Assembly (NCBI GenBank): GCA_963799395.1
Contig: CAWCWZ010000043.1
Location: 62,001-126,000, forward strand
Source: Bog-752 sp963799395
GTDB lineage: Bacteria; Actinomycetota; Thermoleophilia; UBA2241
DNA: 64,000 nucleotides
Direction: 5' to 3'
The notes beneath the pieces are model-generated. The model saw only the letters and a list, made by a program, of their open reading frames with translations. It did no database searches and was not told the origin of the DNA. The stretch's first letter is position 1; each line of letters starts with the position of its first letter. A program made the position numbers and the translations under genes. This document shows, piece by piece, positions 41,291-50,150 of the stretch.

Positions 41291-42193
41291 GGTATTCCCG
41301 CGTACCTGTCCACCTACATCGATCCAAAGGTGATCGACATTCTCGTCAAGCCCATGAAGGCTACGGAGATTGTCGGAGAAGAGACCAAAAAGGGTGACTG
41401 GACGCTGGAAACAGCGATGTTCCCCATCGTGGAATCGACCGGCATGGTTAGCTCCTACGGTGATTATGCCGAGACGGGCATCGCTGGCGCGAATGTGAAC
41501 TGGGTGCAGCGCCAGTCCTACACCTACCAGGTCATCACCCAATGGGGTGAGCGCGAGTTGGAAAAGATGGGTCTGGCGCGAATCGACTGGGCCAATCGCC
41601 AGCGCACCGCCTCCGTGCTCACGCTGAACCTCTTCCAAAACAAGAGCTATTTCTTCGGCATTGAAGGGCTGGCCAATTACGGGTTGCTGAACGACCCGTC
41701 GTTGTCGGCTCCGATTGCGCCGATATCGCAGGGTGGACTGGTCACCTGGGCGGAAAAAGGCACATCTCCGGACGGCGCCGTGTACGTCTACAACGACATC
41801 AAGGCCATCTATGGGCAGCTTGTCTCGCAGGCAAACGGCCTTGTGGAACTCGACATGGCGTCTCCCATGACGCTGGCAATGTCGCCTGAAGCTCAGGTCT
41901 ATCTGACCTTGACCAATAACTTCAACGTCAACGTGCAGGACATGCTGAAAAAGAACTTCCCGAAAATGAAGATCGAGACAGCACCGGAATATCAGACCGC
42001 GGCTGGCGAGTTCATTCAGCTTATCGCCGACCAGATGGACGGGCAGCGCACGGCAACCACGGCTTTCACTGAGAAGCTCCGCTCGCATCCGATCAAGATC
42101 GAGCTTTCGAGCTTCAAGCAGAAGCAGAGCCAGGGATCATGGGGCACGATCATCTTCCGGCCTTTCTTATTGGCCTCCGGTTTGGGGTACTGA
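41273..42193 (+). CDS. Phage major capsid-like structural protein, N-terminally truncated
   Basis: About 306 residues are visible, starting TISNSGIPAYLSTYIDP. The pattern VKPMKATEIVGEETKKGDWT, SYGDYAETGIAGANVN, QSYTYQVITQWGERELEKMG, and a C-terminal Gly-Thr strand is that of DUF2184-type capsid (HK97-like fold) proteins (family by recognition). The natural start is lost at the join; only a short N-terminal part should be missing. It is followed by head-tail connector genes in phage order. Confidence 0.7.
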   Translation, partial: VTISNSGIPAYLSTYIDPKVIDILVKPMKATEIVGEETKKGDWTLETAMFPIVESTGMVSSYGDYAETGIAGANVNWVQRQSYTYQVITQWGERELEKMGLARIDWANRQRTASVLTLNLFQNKSYFFGIEGLANYGLLNDPSLSAPIAPISQGGLVTWAEKGTSPDGAVYVYNDIKAIYGQLVSQANGLVELDMASPMTLAMSPEAQVYLTLTNNFNVNVQDMLKKNFPKMKIETAPEYQTAAGEFIQLIADQMDGQRTATTAFTEKLRSHPIKIELSSFKQKQSQGSWGTIIFRPFLLASGLGY

Positions 42194-42262
42194 TTCGGCA
42201 ATAAACAGGAGCCGCAACGGTGCGGCCTCAGCGCGGTGCAAGCCGCTCCTTGAAAGGGAACA

Positions 42263-42616
42263 ATGGCGAAAGAGACTGTACTGATTGGTTGCCGGCTACC
42301 AAACGGCCTCGTGTTGCAGCATCCGCAGAACAAAAACGTAACGGTGAAACTTGCCGGGGTGTTTGGCCAGAAAACAGATAGCGGTATCTGGTATCCGCCG
42401 AAACCATACTCGACAACGGAAGTGGATGCCGAGTTCTGGGCAGCATGGAAAGCAGCCTATGTGGGGTATCCGCCGCTCAAGACGCGAGCAGTATTTGAAG
42501 CTCGCAGCGATTCGGAAGCATCGGCCAAGGCGAAGGATACGCCAAAGACGGGATTCGAGCAGATGTCGCAGACTCCGGTTATCAATGGGGTACGTCTTGA
42601 AAAAGCGGTGAGCTAA
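42263..42616 (+). CDS. Small phage head protein, unknown
   Basis: It is 117 residues long; ATG 42263 follows AAAGGGA. It reads VLIGCRLPNGLVLQHPQNKN at the N terminus and ends in a charged tail. The position directly after the capsid gene suggests a head decoration or completion role (inference). No specific family is recognised. Confidence 0.6.
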   Translation: MAKETVLIGCRLPNGLVLQHPQNKNVTVKLAGVFGQKTDSGIWYPPKPYSTTEVDAEFWAAWKAAYVGYPPLKTRAVFEARSDSEASAKAKDTPKTGFEQMSQTPVINGVRLEKAVS

Positions 42617-43249
42617 ATGGGCATAGCGGTCTGGAACCCGACTCTGTTTCTTGGCCGCTATCCTGAGTTCACGGCGGCATACAACGCCAATCCCACGCTT
42701 TTCGCTTCGATGTTTGCCGAAGCTGGCCTCTATCTCAACAACACTAATTGCAGCATTGTGCAGGACGTGAATCTGCGTACAGTGCTATTAAACATGATCA
42801 CGGCGCATATCGCGTTCATCGGCGGCGTGTTGACCGCAGATGGCCAACCCAAACCCGTAGGCATCGTTCAGAGCGCCACGCAGGGCACGGTGAGTGCTAC
42901 CTTCCAGAACGTCACGCCGACGCCTGGCACGGGCGCATGGTTCCAAATGAGCCAGTATGGTGCTTCCTTCTGGCAGGCTACGACCTGCTACCGGGGCATG
43001 TTTTACACTCCGCAGCCGACTCGGGTCGGAGGGATTCACGGGAACCCGCATGGGAACATCGTTTCTGCCGGAGCCGATAAATTGATCGCCGATGCGATTT
43101 TTGTTCGCATATCTCTGGGCACGGATGAACTTGACTGCGATATTGAGCGGATTGAAAACGGGGAGTTGGAGTTACCAACGGTTTCAGCGGTAACGGTTAC
43201 GATCAACGGCAAGACCGAGGAAACACCTGTATGGCTCGGCGAAGCATAG
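42617..43249 (+). CDS. Phage head-tail connector-like protein
   Basis: It is 210 residues long and begins directly after the preceding stop. The N-terminal part has the DUF4054-like pattern: FLGRYPEFTAAYNANPTLF, then a helix and LLNMITAHIAFI; a Gly/Thr segment with GAWFQMSQYGASFWQATTCY follows. The last 70 residues (DAIFVRISLGTDELDCDIER ...) are not part of that family and may be a fused extra domain. Probable role: adaptor between the portal and the tail. Confidence 0.6.
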   Translation: MGIAVWNPTLFLGRYPEFTAAYNANPTLFASMFAEAGLYLNNTNCSIVQDVNLRTVLLNMITAHIAFIGGVLTADGQPKPVGIVQSATQGTVSATFQNVTPTPGTGAWFQMSQYGASFWQATTCYRGMFYTPQPTRVGGIHGNPHGNIVSAGADKLIADAIFVRISLGTDELDCDIERIENGELELPTVSAVTVTINGKTEETPVWLGEA

Positions 43250-43753
43250 CAATGTCGGACGCGGTGACGGCCAAGCTCAAGGAATTGGCGAAGAAGGCTC
43301 GCGGGTCCGTACAGGTGGGATTCATCGATAACGATCAAGCTCCGATTGCTTTCTGGAATGAGTTTGGGCATAAGGGGCGCTTTCCCGCGCCGCCTCGCCC
43401 CTTCTTTCGCACGATGGTCAGCGACAAGTCTCCACAGTGGCCGGCGATGATGGCTGGCGAACTTCAAGCGTAGCAAGATGGACGGACACAAGACGCTGGC
43501 CTTCATGGGCGAAGAAATTGAAGGAGAGTTGAAGCAGAGCATTACGGACTTCACTTCACCTCCGCTTTCTCCTACCACTCTTCGCCTGCGGTTCAAGTTT
43601 GGCAATCAGCCGCAGAACATCACCGCGCGGGACGTGGTGCAGGCACAACGCGATGTGAAGAAGGGCCGCACACTGGCGTCGGGTACACAGGCCAAGCCTC
43701 TTATCTGGACCGGGCAAATGCTGCAATCTACGAGTTACAAGGTGAGCGAGTAA
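43231..43753 (+). CDS. HK97 gp10-like minor tail/head closure protein, frame-broken
   Basis: ATG 43231 follows GAGGAAA. The N-terminal half (ELAKKARGSVQVGFIDNDQA, AFWNEFGHKGRFPAPPRPFF) has the core pattern of this family. A stop intervenes at 43471, and the continuation (MDGHKTLAFMGEEIEGELKQ, FTSPPLSPTTLRLRFK) lies in another frame from about 43465. The joined protein of about 170 residues has the normal length, so an indel is the likely cause. Confidence 0.65.
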
Positions 43754-44127
43754 TGGACCTGAACGGGCTGGCAAACGGTGTTGCGGAAGTCGTGAATCCG
43801 AATATCCCTGTCTCCATTCAAGCATCCGCTGGTTACTCCATCGGTGCCGGGTTGAAGCAGGTCCCCGCTTACGCTACGTCTGTCTCTGGATTTGCCCAGG
43901 TGCAAGAGCTTTCCTCTTCCGAGTTGAAGCAAGTGGAAGGGCTCAACATTCAAGGGGTGATGCGGAAACTGTATCTGCGCAGCCCGTTGAATGCCGTGAT
44001 CCGGCCTGACAGTAAAGGCGGAGATCTGGTGACTATCGCAGGGCAGGTCTGGCTTGTCATAAAAACTCTTGAGACGTGGCCCACATGGACGGCTGCGCTG
44101 ATTGTGCTTCAGGAGCAGCCATCGTGA
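43753..44127 (+). CDS. Phage head-tail junction protein, unknown
   Basis: It is 124 residues long; ATG 43753 overlaps the preceding TAA. The protein is beta-rich: IPVSIQASAGYSIGAGLKQV, GVMRKLYLRSPLNAV, GDLVTIAGQVWLVIKTLETW. The layout and place fit a tail-terminator or stopper protein; the family is not recognised with certainty. Confidence 0.55.
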   Translation: MDLNGLANGVAEVVNPNIPVSIQASAGYSIGAGLKQVPAYATSVSGFAQVQELSSSELKQVEGLNIQGVMRKLYLRSPLNAVIRPDSKGGDLVTIAGQVWLVIKTLETWPTWTAALIVLQEQPS

Positions 44128-44648
44128 GCGCACCTACGCCTTATCTCGCATCTATCGCTGTCGATACGGTGATCGAGGCTCTGGGCGCTTTTATACAGCC
44201 CTTCGTGGGAGCAGCGCAAATCGTTCGGGCTGAGGTCAATCGCGTAGCGCCTCCAATCGGACCATTTGTCGAACTGACGGAGCTTTCGCAAGCAGACCTC
44301 GAATATCCCCGCAGTTGGTATGTGGGCGAGTATCAGCAGAGAAACATTATCGGTCCCAAGCGGATTGCGATTCAAGCCGACTTCTACGGGCCGCTGTCTG
44401 GCGATTGGTGCGCGTGCGTCAAGCAGGCATTCAAGACGGCCTATGCCGTCGCGTTATTCCCGGCTGGCATCGCGCCGCTGTACACGGACGACGGCCATCA
44501 GGCGCCGCTAATCACAGGTGAAGAGCAGTATCTACGCAGGTGGACGTTGACGATGAACCTGCAATATAACCCCATCGTGGTAATCCCGGAGCAATCTGCG
44601 GATACACTCAAAATGAACATTGTAGAAAACGTGGAGACGATCCAATGA
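44124..44648 (+). CDS. Phage neck/tail terminator-like protein
   Basis: GTG 44124 overlaps the previous TGA (GTGA). It is 174 residues long. It begins with a long helix (ASIAVDTVIEALGAFIQPF), then beta strands (RIAIQADFYGPLSGDW, YLRRWTLTMNLQYNPIVVIP), a pattern common to tail-terminator proteins. Placed immediately before the sheath gene, it likely closes the tail at its head-proximal end (inference). Confidence 0.5.
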   Translation: MSAPTPYLASIAVDTVIEALGAFIQPFVGAAQIVRAEVNRVAPPIGPFVELTELSQADLEYPRSWYVGEYQQRNIIGPKRIAIQADFYGPLSGDWCACVKQAFKTAYAVALFPAGIAPLYTDDGHQAPLITGEEQYLRRWTLTMNLQYNPIVVIPEQSADTLKMNIVENVETIQ

Positions 44649-46195
44649 CGATTCCTGCAAGCGCGATTGCAAATGTAATCCCTGGCGTGTTGAGTCCCGG
44701 CGGCGCGGGCCTTGTGATGTCTGGCCTTGTGCTTACGCCAAATACCCTTGTACCGTCGGGTGAGGTGTTGAGCTTCGGCAGCGCAGCGGCAGTATCCGCG
44801 TTCTTTGGGCCGTCATCGGCTGAGTTCGCCTACGCCAGCATTTACTTCGCGGGCTATCAGAACAGCACGCAGCTTCCTTCGGCGCTTCTGTTTGCGCTGT
44901 ACAATTCAACGACTCCCACGTCTGCCACTCTGCGATCCGGGAGCTTTGCAAATTACTCCCTCGCGGAGATGCAGGCGCTTACCGGGGTGTTGACGCTGAC
45001 GGTTGACGGAACCGCATTCACGTCATCGTCAATCGATCTTACTGGAGTAGCAAGCCAGAGTCTTATGGCGGCTGCAATCCAAACAGCCTTCACGACACCC
45101 AATTTTGCTGTCGCATGGGATTCGGTTCACAGTCAATTTGTGTTCACAAGCGACTCGACCGGCCCTGGCTCAACCATCACTTTCGCAACCGGGACGCTTT
45201 CGCAGGACCTTCTCGTGACAGCAACGGCTGGCGGGACGATTTCGCAAGGCGTTGCTACAGCTACACCGTCAAGCGTGATGAATAGCGTTGTGGCTGTGTC
45301 GCAGAACTGGGCAACAATGAGTTACCTTGCCGAACCTTCATTGTCCGACAAGGAACTCTTTGCGGCATGGTTTAGCGAGAGCGACGATGAATATCTGGGC
45401 GTGATGTGGGATAGCGATTCCAACGCCAGCGTCAGCGGCGGATCGGGGACATTCGGTGTATGGGCCAAAACGAACAAACCGAATGGGGTGATGTGCATCG
45501 GCGGCGATCCGGCGGTTGGGTCACTCGGTCCGTTGACGATGAACACGGCTGCTTTCGTACAAGGCATGATTGCCTCCATCAACTTCTCGCAGACCAATGG
45601 GCGGATTACGCTGGCAGGCAAAGGCGCAAATTCCGCAGCAGTCACGCCGACATGCACAAGCCTTCAGACCTACACGAATCTTCTCGCCAATGGCTACAGT
45701 TGCTACGGAGCGTTTGCTTCGCGCAATCAGGGATTCACGTTCTTCTCCAATGGCAACATGCCGGGAGACTTCCCGTGGGCCGATCAGTACATCGATCAAA
45801 TTTGGCTCAGCGCTCAACTGCAACTAGCCCTGCTGATGCTGTACACGACGGTCAACGATATTCCGTACGATCCAACTGGATACGGTTTGATTCGCGCCGC
45901 GCTCGTAGGCCAGAACAATTCAGGTAGTGCAACCGACAACGGGCCGATCAATAACGCGCTGAACAATGGCGTGATCCAGACCGGCGTTACACTCTCGGGT
46001 ACGCAAGCGGCTGCGGTGAATCAGGCGGCGGGCGTGAACTGTGCTTCGACCATAACGGCGAACGGCTACTACCTGCAAATCCTCGATCCTGGCGCAGAGG
46101 CGAGAAATGCAAGGCAAACACCGATTATCAATCTCTGGTACACAGACGGTGGCGCGATTCAGCAGTTTACGATGGATTCTGTAGACATTCTCTAA
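44645..46195 (+). CDS. Contractile tail sheath protein (DUF3383-like)
   Basis: It is 516 residues long, ATGA overlap with the preceding gene. The architecture is that of DUF3383 sheath proteins: SFGSAAAVSAFFGPSSAEFAYA, a Gly/Thr-rich inserted domain (residues ~110-200), WATMSYLAEPSLSDKELFAA, and a C-terminal GYYLQILDPG ... TPIINLWYTDGGAIQQF. It identifies the phage as a myovirus whose sheath contracts to drive the tube through the envelope. Confidence 0.8.
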   Translation: MTIPASAIANVIPGVLSPGGAGLVMSGLVLTPNTLVPSGEVLSFGSAAAVSAFFGPSSAEFAYASIYFAGYQNSTQLPSALLFALYNSTTPTSATLRSGSFANYSLAEMQALTGVLTLTVDGTAFTSSSIDLTGVASQSLMAAAIQTAFTTPNFAVAWDSVHSQFVFTSDSTGPGSTITFATGTLSQDLLVTATAGGTISQGVATATPSSVMNSVVAVSQNWATMSYLAEPSLSDKELFAAWFSESDDEYLGVMWDSDSNASVSGGSGTFGVWAKTNKPNGVMCIGGDPAVGSLGPLTMNTAAFVQGMIASINFSQTNGRITLAGKGANSAAVTPTCTSLQTYTNLLANGYSCYGAFASRNQGFTFFSNGNMPGDFPWADQYIDQIWLSAQLQLALLMLYTTVNDIPYDPTGYGLIRAALVGQNNSGSATDNGPINNALNNGVIQTGVTLSGTQAAAVNQAAGVNCASTITANGYYLQILDPGAEARNARQTPIINLWYTDGGAIQQFTMDSVDIL

Positions 46196-46205
46196 GGGGT
46201 GATTT

Positions 46206-46664
46206 ATGGGAAGTTTCGTTAATGCTGTAACCGGGGGCGCATCAACTATCACCTCCGCCAACTCGGTGGTTACTTTTACTGTGCCGGGACTGTTCGATAC
46301 CCCGGTGCAACTTCAAGGCTACTCCGCCGACAAGGCGTGGGACACGGCGGCGGTTGTGGTGACAGAGACGCAGATCGGCGTTGATGGTCGCAAGACCGCG
46401 GGCCTCGTATTCAATCCCGTCAAGCAGACCTATGCTTTCCAGGCGGATTCTCCGAGCGTGGGAATCTTCGAGGCGATTCAGGCGGCACAGCGGGCGGCGA
46501 AGGATGTGTATTACATCAACGCAACCATCGATCTTCCGGCCACTGGCCAGTCCTACGTGTGCAACAAAGGTACATTGGAGGACTACAACTCCGTGGCGTC
46601 GGCGGGTAAGGTTCTCACCATGCGCGAGTTTGGTGTGTCCTGGGGGAGCATCGTAGCAGCGTGA
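46206..46664 (+). CDS. Phage tail tube-like protein
   Basis: It is 152 residues long; ATG 46206 follows AAGGGG. The strand-rich sequence (NSVVTFTVPGLFDTPVQLQG, TAGLVFNPVKQTYAFQ, ... REFGVSWGSIVAA) and its position directly after the sheath identify it as the tube subunit. It would form the inner channel under the sheath. Confidence 0.6.
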   Translation: MGSFVNAVTGGASTITSANSVVTFTVPGLFDTPVQLQGYSADKAWDTAAVVVTETQIGVDGRKTAGLVFNPVKQTYAFQADSPSVGIFEAIQAAQRAAKDVYYINATIDLPATGQSYVCNKGTLEDYNSVASAGKVLTMREFGVSWGSIVAA

Positions 46665-46676
46665 TCGGGGTAAATA

Positions 46677-47144
46677 ATGCGCAAAACAGAAACTTTTACC
46701 ATCGAAGCGGAAGGCCGGGATAAGAACAAGACGTTCCTGCTCACGGAAATGGCCGCGACCAAAGCCGAAGATTGGGCGATCCGCGTCATGCTTGCGCTAG
46801 GCGCCGCGAATGTAGAAATACCCGACGGTGCCTTGCAGCTTGGCATGGCGGCCCTGGCCGAGATCGGACTGAAGAAGCTATTTGCTCTCAATCCTGCCAC
46901 AGTCAAGCCTTTGCTCGATGAGTTGATGGAGTGCATTCAGATTCAGCCTGACAAGAAGCGACCGGAGGTGAGGCGCACGCTGATCGAAAGCGACGTGGAG
47001 GAAGTCAAGACGTTACTCCTTTTGAAATGGCGGGTGCTTTCGTTGCATCTGGATTTTTCGGTCGCCGCCGGCCTCTCAGAATCGTTCGGCGGCATACTGG
47101 AGACGGCAAAGCACAAGCCGAATACCAGAACGTCTCAAAAGTGA
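46677..47144 (+). CDS. Phage tail assembly chaperone (upstream frame)
   Basis: It is 155 residues long and starts TFTIEAEGRDKNKTFLLTEM. Helical middle (EDWAIRVMLALGAANVEI, LGMAALAEIGLKKLFALNP). It lies between tube and tape-measure genes, the fixed place of gpG-type chaperones. A second open frame at -1 overlaps its end from 47027 and runs to 47266, so the two likely give short and long products by ribosomal slippage. Confidence 0.65.
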   Translation: MRKTETFTIEAEGRDKNKTFLLTEMAATKAEDWAIRVMLALGAANVEIPDGALQLGMAALAEIGLKKLFALNPATVKPLLDELMECIQIQPDKKRPEVRRTLIESDVEEVKTLLLLKWRVLSLHLDFSVAAGLSESFGGILETAKHKPNTRTSQK

Positions 47145-47266
47145 TCGGTATTGTTGTGGGGCATCGCCTGGCAACGCTATATGAATTGCAGACGTGTTAC
47201 GGGATTCAGGACGCTCACGATCTGCTGGAGATCGTTGCAATAGATAGCGCAAACGAGGGAGGATGA
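47027..47266 (+). CDS. Overlapping -1 frame of the tail assembly chaperone (gpGT-like extension)
   Basis: The -1 frame reads AQAEYQNVSKVIGIVVGHRL and LYELQTCYGIQDAHDLLEI to a TGA at 47264-47266, directly before the tape measure. The candidate slip site is GGCAAAG at 47105-47111 (read G GCA AAG), one base different from the lambda GGGAAAG. The region before about 47105 in this frame is probably not translated on its own. Given other frame breaks here, an indel is the alternative. Confidence 0.5.
   Translation: MAGAFVASGFFGRRRPLRIVRRHTGDGKAQAEYQNVSKVIGIVVGHRLATLYELQTCYGIQDAHDLLEIVAIDSANEGG
47105..47111 (+). promoter_or_regulatory. Candidate -1 slippery site
   Basis: The heptamer GGCAAAG is in the right phase for a -1 shift between the two chaperone frames. 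It is not a perfect X-XXY-YYZ site, so confidence is low. Confidence 0.3.
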
Positions 47267-49131
47267 TACGGCCACACTTATCGACAGCTTGGTCGTTTCT
47301 CTCGGCCTCGACACAAAAGACATGGACGCCAAAGCCCCCGGCGTTCGCAAAAAACTGCAAGAACTTGAGAAGGCCGCCGGTAAGACAGAGAGCGGCGTTA
47401 AGGGCATCGGCAAGGCATCCAAAGACACCGTATCGGAACTTTCTACCCTTGGCGCAAAGATGGGATCGTTTCTCGCGCTCATCGGCGGCTCCGTAGCCAT
47501 AAGCGCATTTGTCAAGGACACGATAGAAGCCAACCGGCAACTCTATTTTCTCTCTCAAAATCTGGCGATGACTGCGCAGAGTCTCTTTACGCTGGGAGCG
47601 GCTGGCCAGCGCATCGGCATCGGGAATGCCCTGCAAAGCCTAGCGGCCATGTTCCGCGAAATTCCGGGGCAGCTAGAGGCAGGCCAGCAACCGCCTGTTA
47701 TCAAGCTGCTCGCTCGCGCGGGAATCAATTGGCTCGGATCACCGAACGAAATGATGACGGGCTTGGCGAAGTGGTTCTCCACCATGCCGGCGAATGTCGC
47801 GCTTGGCTTGGGAACTTCTTACGGCCTCAGTTATGACCAAATGACATTTCTGTTACAGGGCGCCAAAGAAGTTTCATCCCAACTCAGTGTCACTAAAGGC
47901 TTCGCCCCTACCGCAAAAGAGACAGCGCAGGCGGTGGAACTGAAGAAGCAGATGACAGATCTTGGCCTTCAGTTTGCCAAAATCGGATATGACCTGCTTT
48001 CGATGGTCACTCCGGCCTTGGAGAAGTTCCTTTCCATTTTGAAATCCATTGGGGCATGGGCGCAGGGCCACGAGAAGATTGTGGCTATCATTGCCGGGGT
48101 TGCAGCGGCCCTTGGAGCCTTCGCTGGCATTGCGGCAACTGTCGGCGCGGTTGCTTTGGCGTGGACAGCCTTGACGGGCGCTATCGCGGCTGCGTGGCCG
48201 GTTCTGGCAGTCGTAGGCGATCGTCACGGCTCTTGCGGGAGCGATCTTGCTTCTTTGGGACGATTACAAGGTATGGGCGGAAGGTGGAGAGAGCGCATTT
48301 GACTGGACCGGGTTTGAAAAGAATGTGCGCAAAGCGGGAGACGCTTTCGATTGGCTGGGAGACAAGATTGGGAAGGCAACAGGCGCTTTCGGAAAGTGGC
48401 TTGCCGCTCATGGAGTAAAGGTTCCAGAAAACGCAGTCGGCAAAGGGCTAGAGTGGTACTGGAATCACATGACCTTGCCGGGACTGCTAGGAATCAAAAT
48501 CAATCCAGCCGATGAACGGGGATTAAATGCCAAAGGCAACCTGACCGGAAAGGATATTGAGCAATACTACCTAAACCGTGGATACAGCAAGGAATGGGCC
48601 GCTGCTATGGCAGCTTCGGCAAACTCGGAAAGCAGCGGAAACCCAAAAGCTGTAGGCGACAACGGGACATCCTTCGGGCTCTTCCAGTGGCATGACGCAG
48701 CGCGAAAAGCGGCGTTCAAGAAACTTTACGGACACGATATTTCCCAGGCAAACGCTGCTGAGCAGTTAGACTTTGCCGCTATCGAGATGAAGGCGCTTGG
48801 AATCGACACGAGCAAAACAGTAGGTCCACGCTATGCAGCTTCTGCTGTAACTAAACAATTCGAACGTCCCAAAGACCCGATGGGGGAATCTGCTAACCGC
48901 GGAGATTACGCTGTTGCTCTTTTGAATGGTCTCAAGGGGGCTTCGTCTGTTCCTGCGGGCGTGGCGGCTTCGTCGAATACAAGCAATTCCAACACGGACA
49001 ACAGCAAGACTACCCACATCGGAACGGTGAACATTCAAGGCGGTGGAGCTCAGTTGCCGACAACGCCTTCGATGGCTCGCGGCATGGACTGGACAACGCT
49101 GCTTACGCAGCAGAATTACGGGTTACAGTAG
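47263..49131 (+). CDS. Tape measure protein with embedded tail lysozyme, frame-broken
   Basis: This protein sets tail length and enters the envelope. Residues ~1-80 are a charged coiled coil; two Gly/Ala hydrophobic stretches follow (ALIGGSVAISAFV; AIIAGVAAALGAFAGIAATV). A frame change near 48225 joins AGAILLLWDDYKVWAEGGES. From about residue 420, YYLNRGYSKEWAAAMAASAN, SESSGNPKAVGDNG and SFGLFQW form a tail-lysozyme (Phage_lysozyme2-like) domain with the catalytic Glu in SESSG. The C terminus is Ser/Asn-rich. The start is uncertain: ATG 47263 is out of phase by a small indel with the clear frame (TLIDSLVVSLGLDTKDMD). Short for a tape measure (about 620 residues). Confidence 0.75.
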
Positions 49132-49830
49132 ATGCCCACTATCCCTTATCCCGACGTCCCGGCCTATCCTGGCGTGCCTCCGATCCCGCGCACCGCGCCG
49201 GGAACGCCTGCGATCAACATCGCCGTGGCGAGCGGGAATCCTGCACCGAACGAATCATCTAACGAGCTTCCGTGGGGCATATTTACCTACCCTGCAAATC
49301 AGCCGCTTTACACTCCGACTGAGGGCGGAACGCTATCGACGTTTTCCGTGGGCTACACGCGGTCCATGCAGATCAGCGACTTCCCGATTGAGGCGAACGC
49401 CAGCGGACAGGGGGCAGCCTTCGCCAGCTTCAACAAGGTTTTCCAGCCAGCTAATCCGGTTGTGATGCTTTCGCTTGGCGGAACAGACGCAGAAAAGATT
49501 GCTTTCCTTTACGCCATAGATCAGGCGGTTTCGTCCACCAATCTCTACAACGTCTATACACCGGACGCGAGCTACACGGGCTATAGCATCGAGCGATACT
49601 CATATAACCGCTCGGCTGTTCGCGGCGCTACGCTGCTAATGGTCGAAGTGTCTCTAAAGCAGATTTTGCAGGTGACGGCCTCGTACTCGAATACGCCGGT
49701 TGTGTCGCCTCAGTCTCCGTCCTCCGCAAATCCGGTTAATAACGGCATTACACAGCCAAGCGCACCCAACACGTCACTTCTTTACGACTTTTCCAACAGC
49801 ATTTCCGGGCTTGTGGGAGTAGGCAAGTAA
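49132..49830 (+). CDS. Phage baseplate/tail protein, unknown
   Basis: It is 232 residues long, starting directly after the tape-measure stop. It has a Pro-rich N terminus (TIPYPDVPAYPGVPPIP), a central part FSVGYTRSMQISDFPIEANA and KIAFLYAIDQAVSS, and a Ser/Asn/Pro-rich tail. Its position between the tape measure and the plug/hub genes suggests a hub adaptor (inference). No firm family assignment. Confidence 0.5.
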   Translation: MPTIPYPDVPAYPGVPPIPRTAPGTPAINIAVASGNPAPNESSNELPWGIFTYPANQPLYTPTEGGTLSTFSVGYTRSMQISDFPIEANASGQGAAFASFNKVFQPANPVVMLSLGGTDAEKIAFLYAIDQAVSSTNLYNVYTPDASYTGYSIERYSYNRSAVRGATLLMVEVSLKQILQVTASYSNTPVVSPQSPSSANPVNNGITQPSAPNTSLLYDFSNSISGLVGVGK

Positions 49831-50150
49831 TGATGCAGATTCCGCTACAGCCCGTGCCGTCGCAGCAGGTGCAGATCGTGCTTGGCGGGCAGACGTGCGC
49901 GATCAATGTCTATGTCAAAGTCCAGTGCATGTTTCTCGACTTGGCGGTGAACGGAGTCCCCATTGCCTATGCGGTGCAGTGCAAGAACATGGTTTCGCTT
50001 GTACCGACGGCGTATCTCGGCTTCTCGGGGTGGATGATCTTTCTCGACACGCAAGGGTCTAGCGATCCCATTTACACCGGGCTAGGTTCGCGGTTCGTGC
50101 TGCTTTATCTTGATGCGGCAGACTTGGAGGCGTATGGCGTCTCAGTCTAG
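49830..50150 (+). CDS. Baseplate plug-like protein
   Basis: It is 106 residues long, TAATG overlap with the preceding gene. It is beta-rich: IPLQPVPSQQVQIVLGGQTC, NVYVKVQCMFLDLAVNG, SRFVLLYLDAADLEAYG. This small strand-only layout immediately before the hub matches the phage baseplate plug family (DUF6983-like, by recognition). Confidence 0.6.
   Translation: MMQIPLQPVPSQQVQIVLGGQTCAINVYVKVQCMFLDLAVNGVPIAYAVQCKNMVSLVPTAYLGFSGWMIFLDTQGSSDPIYTGLGSRFVLLYLDAADLEAYGVSV

Noticed and set aside
40763..42193. A plus-strand frame that appears to fuse a 170-residue N terminus to the capsid protein
   Set aside because: The first 170 residues are antisense of atpG; the capsid sequence begins at the join near 41,273.
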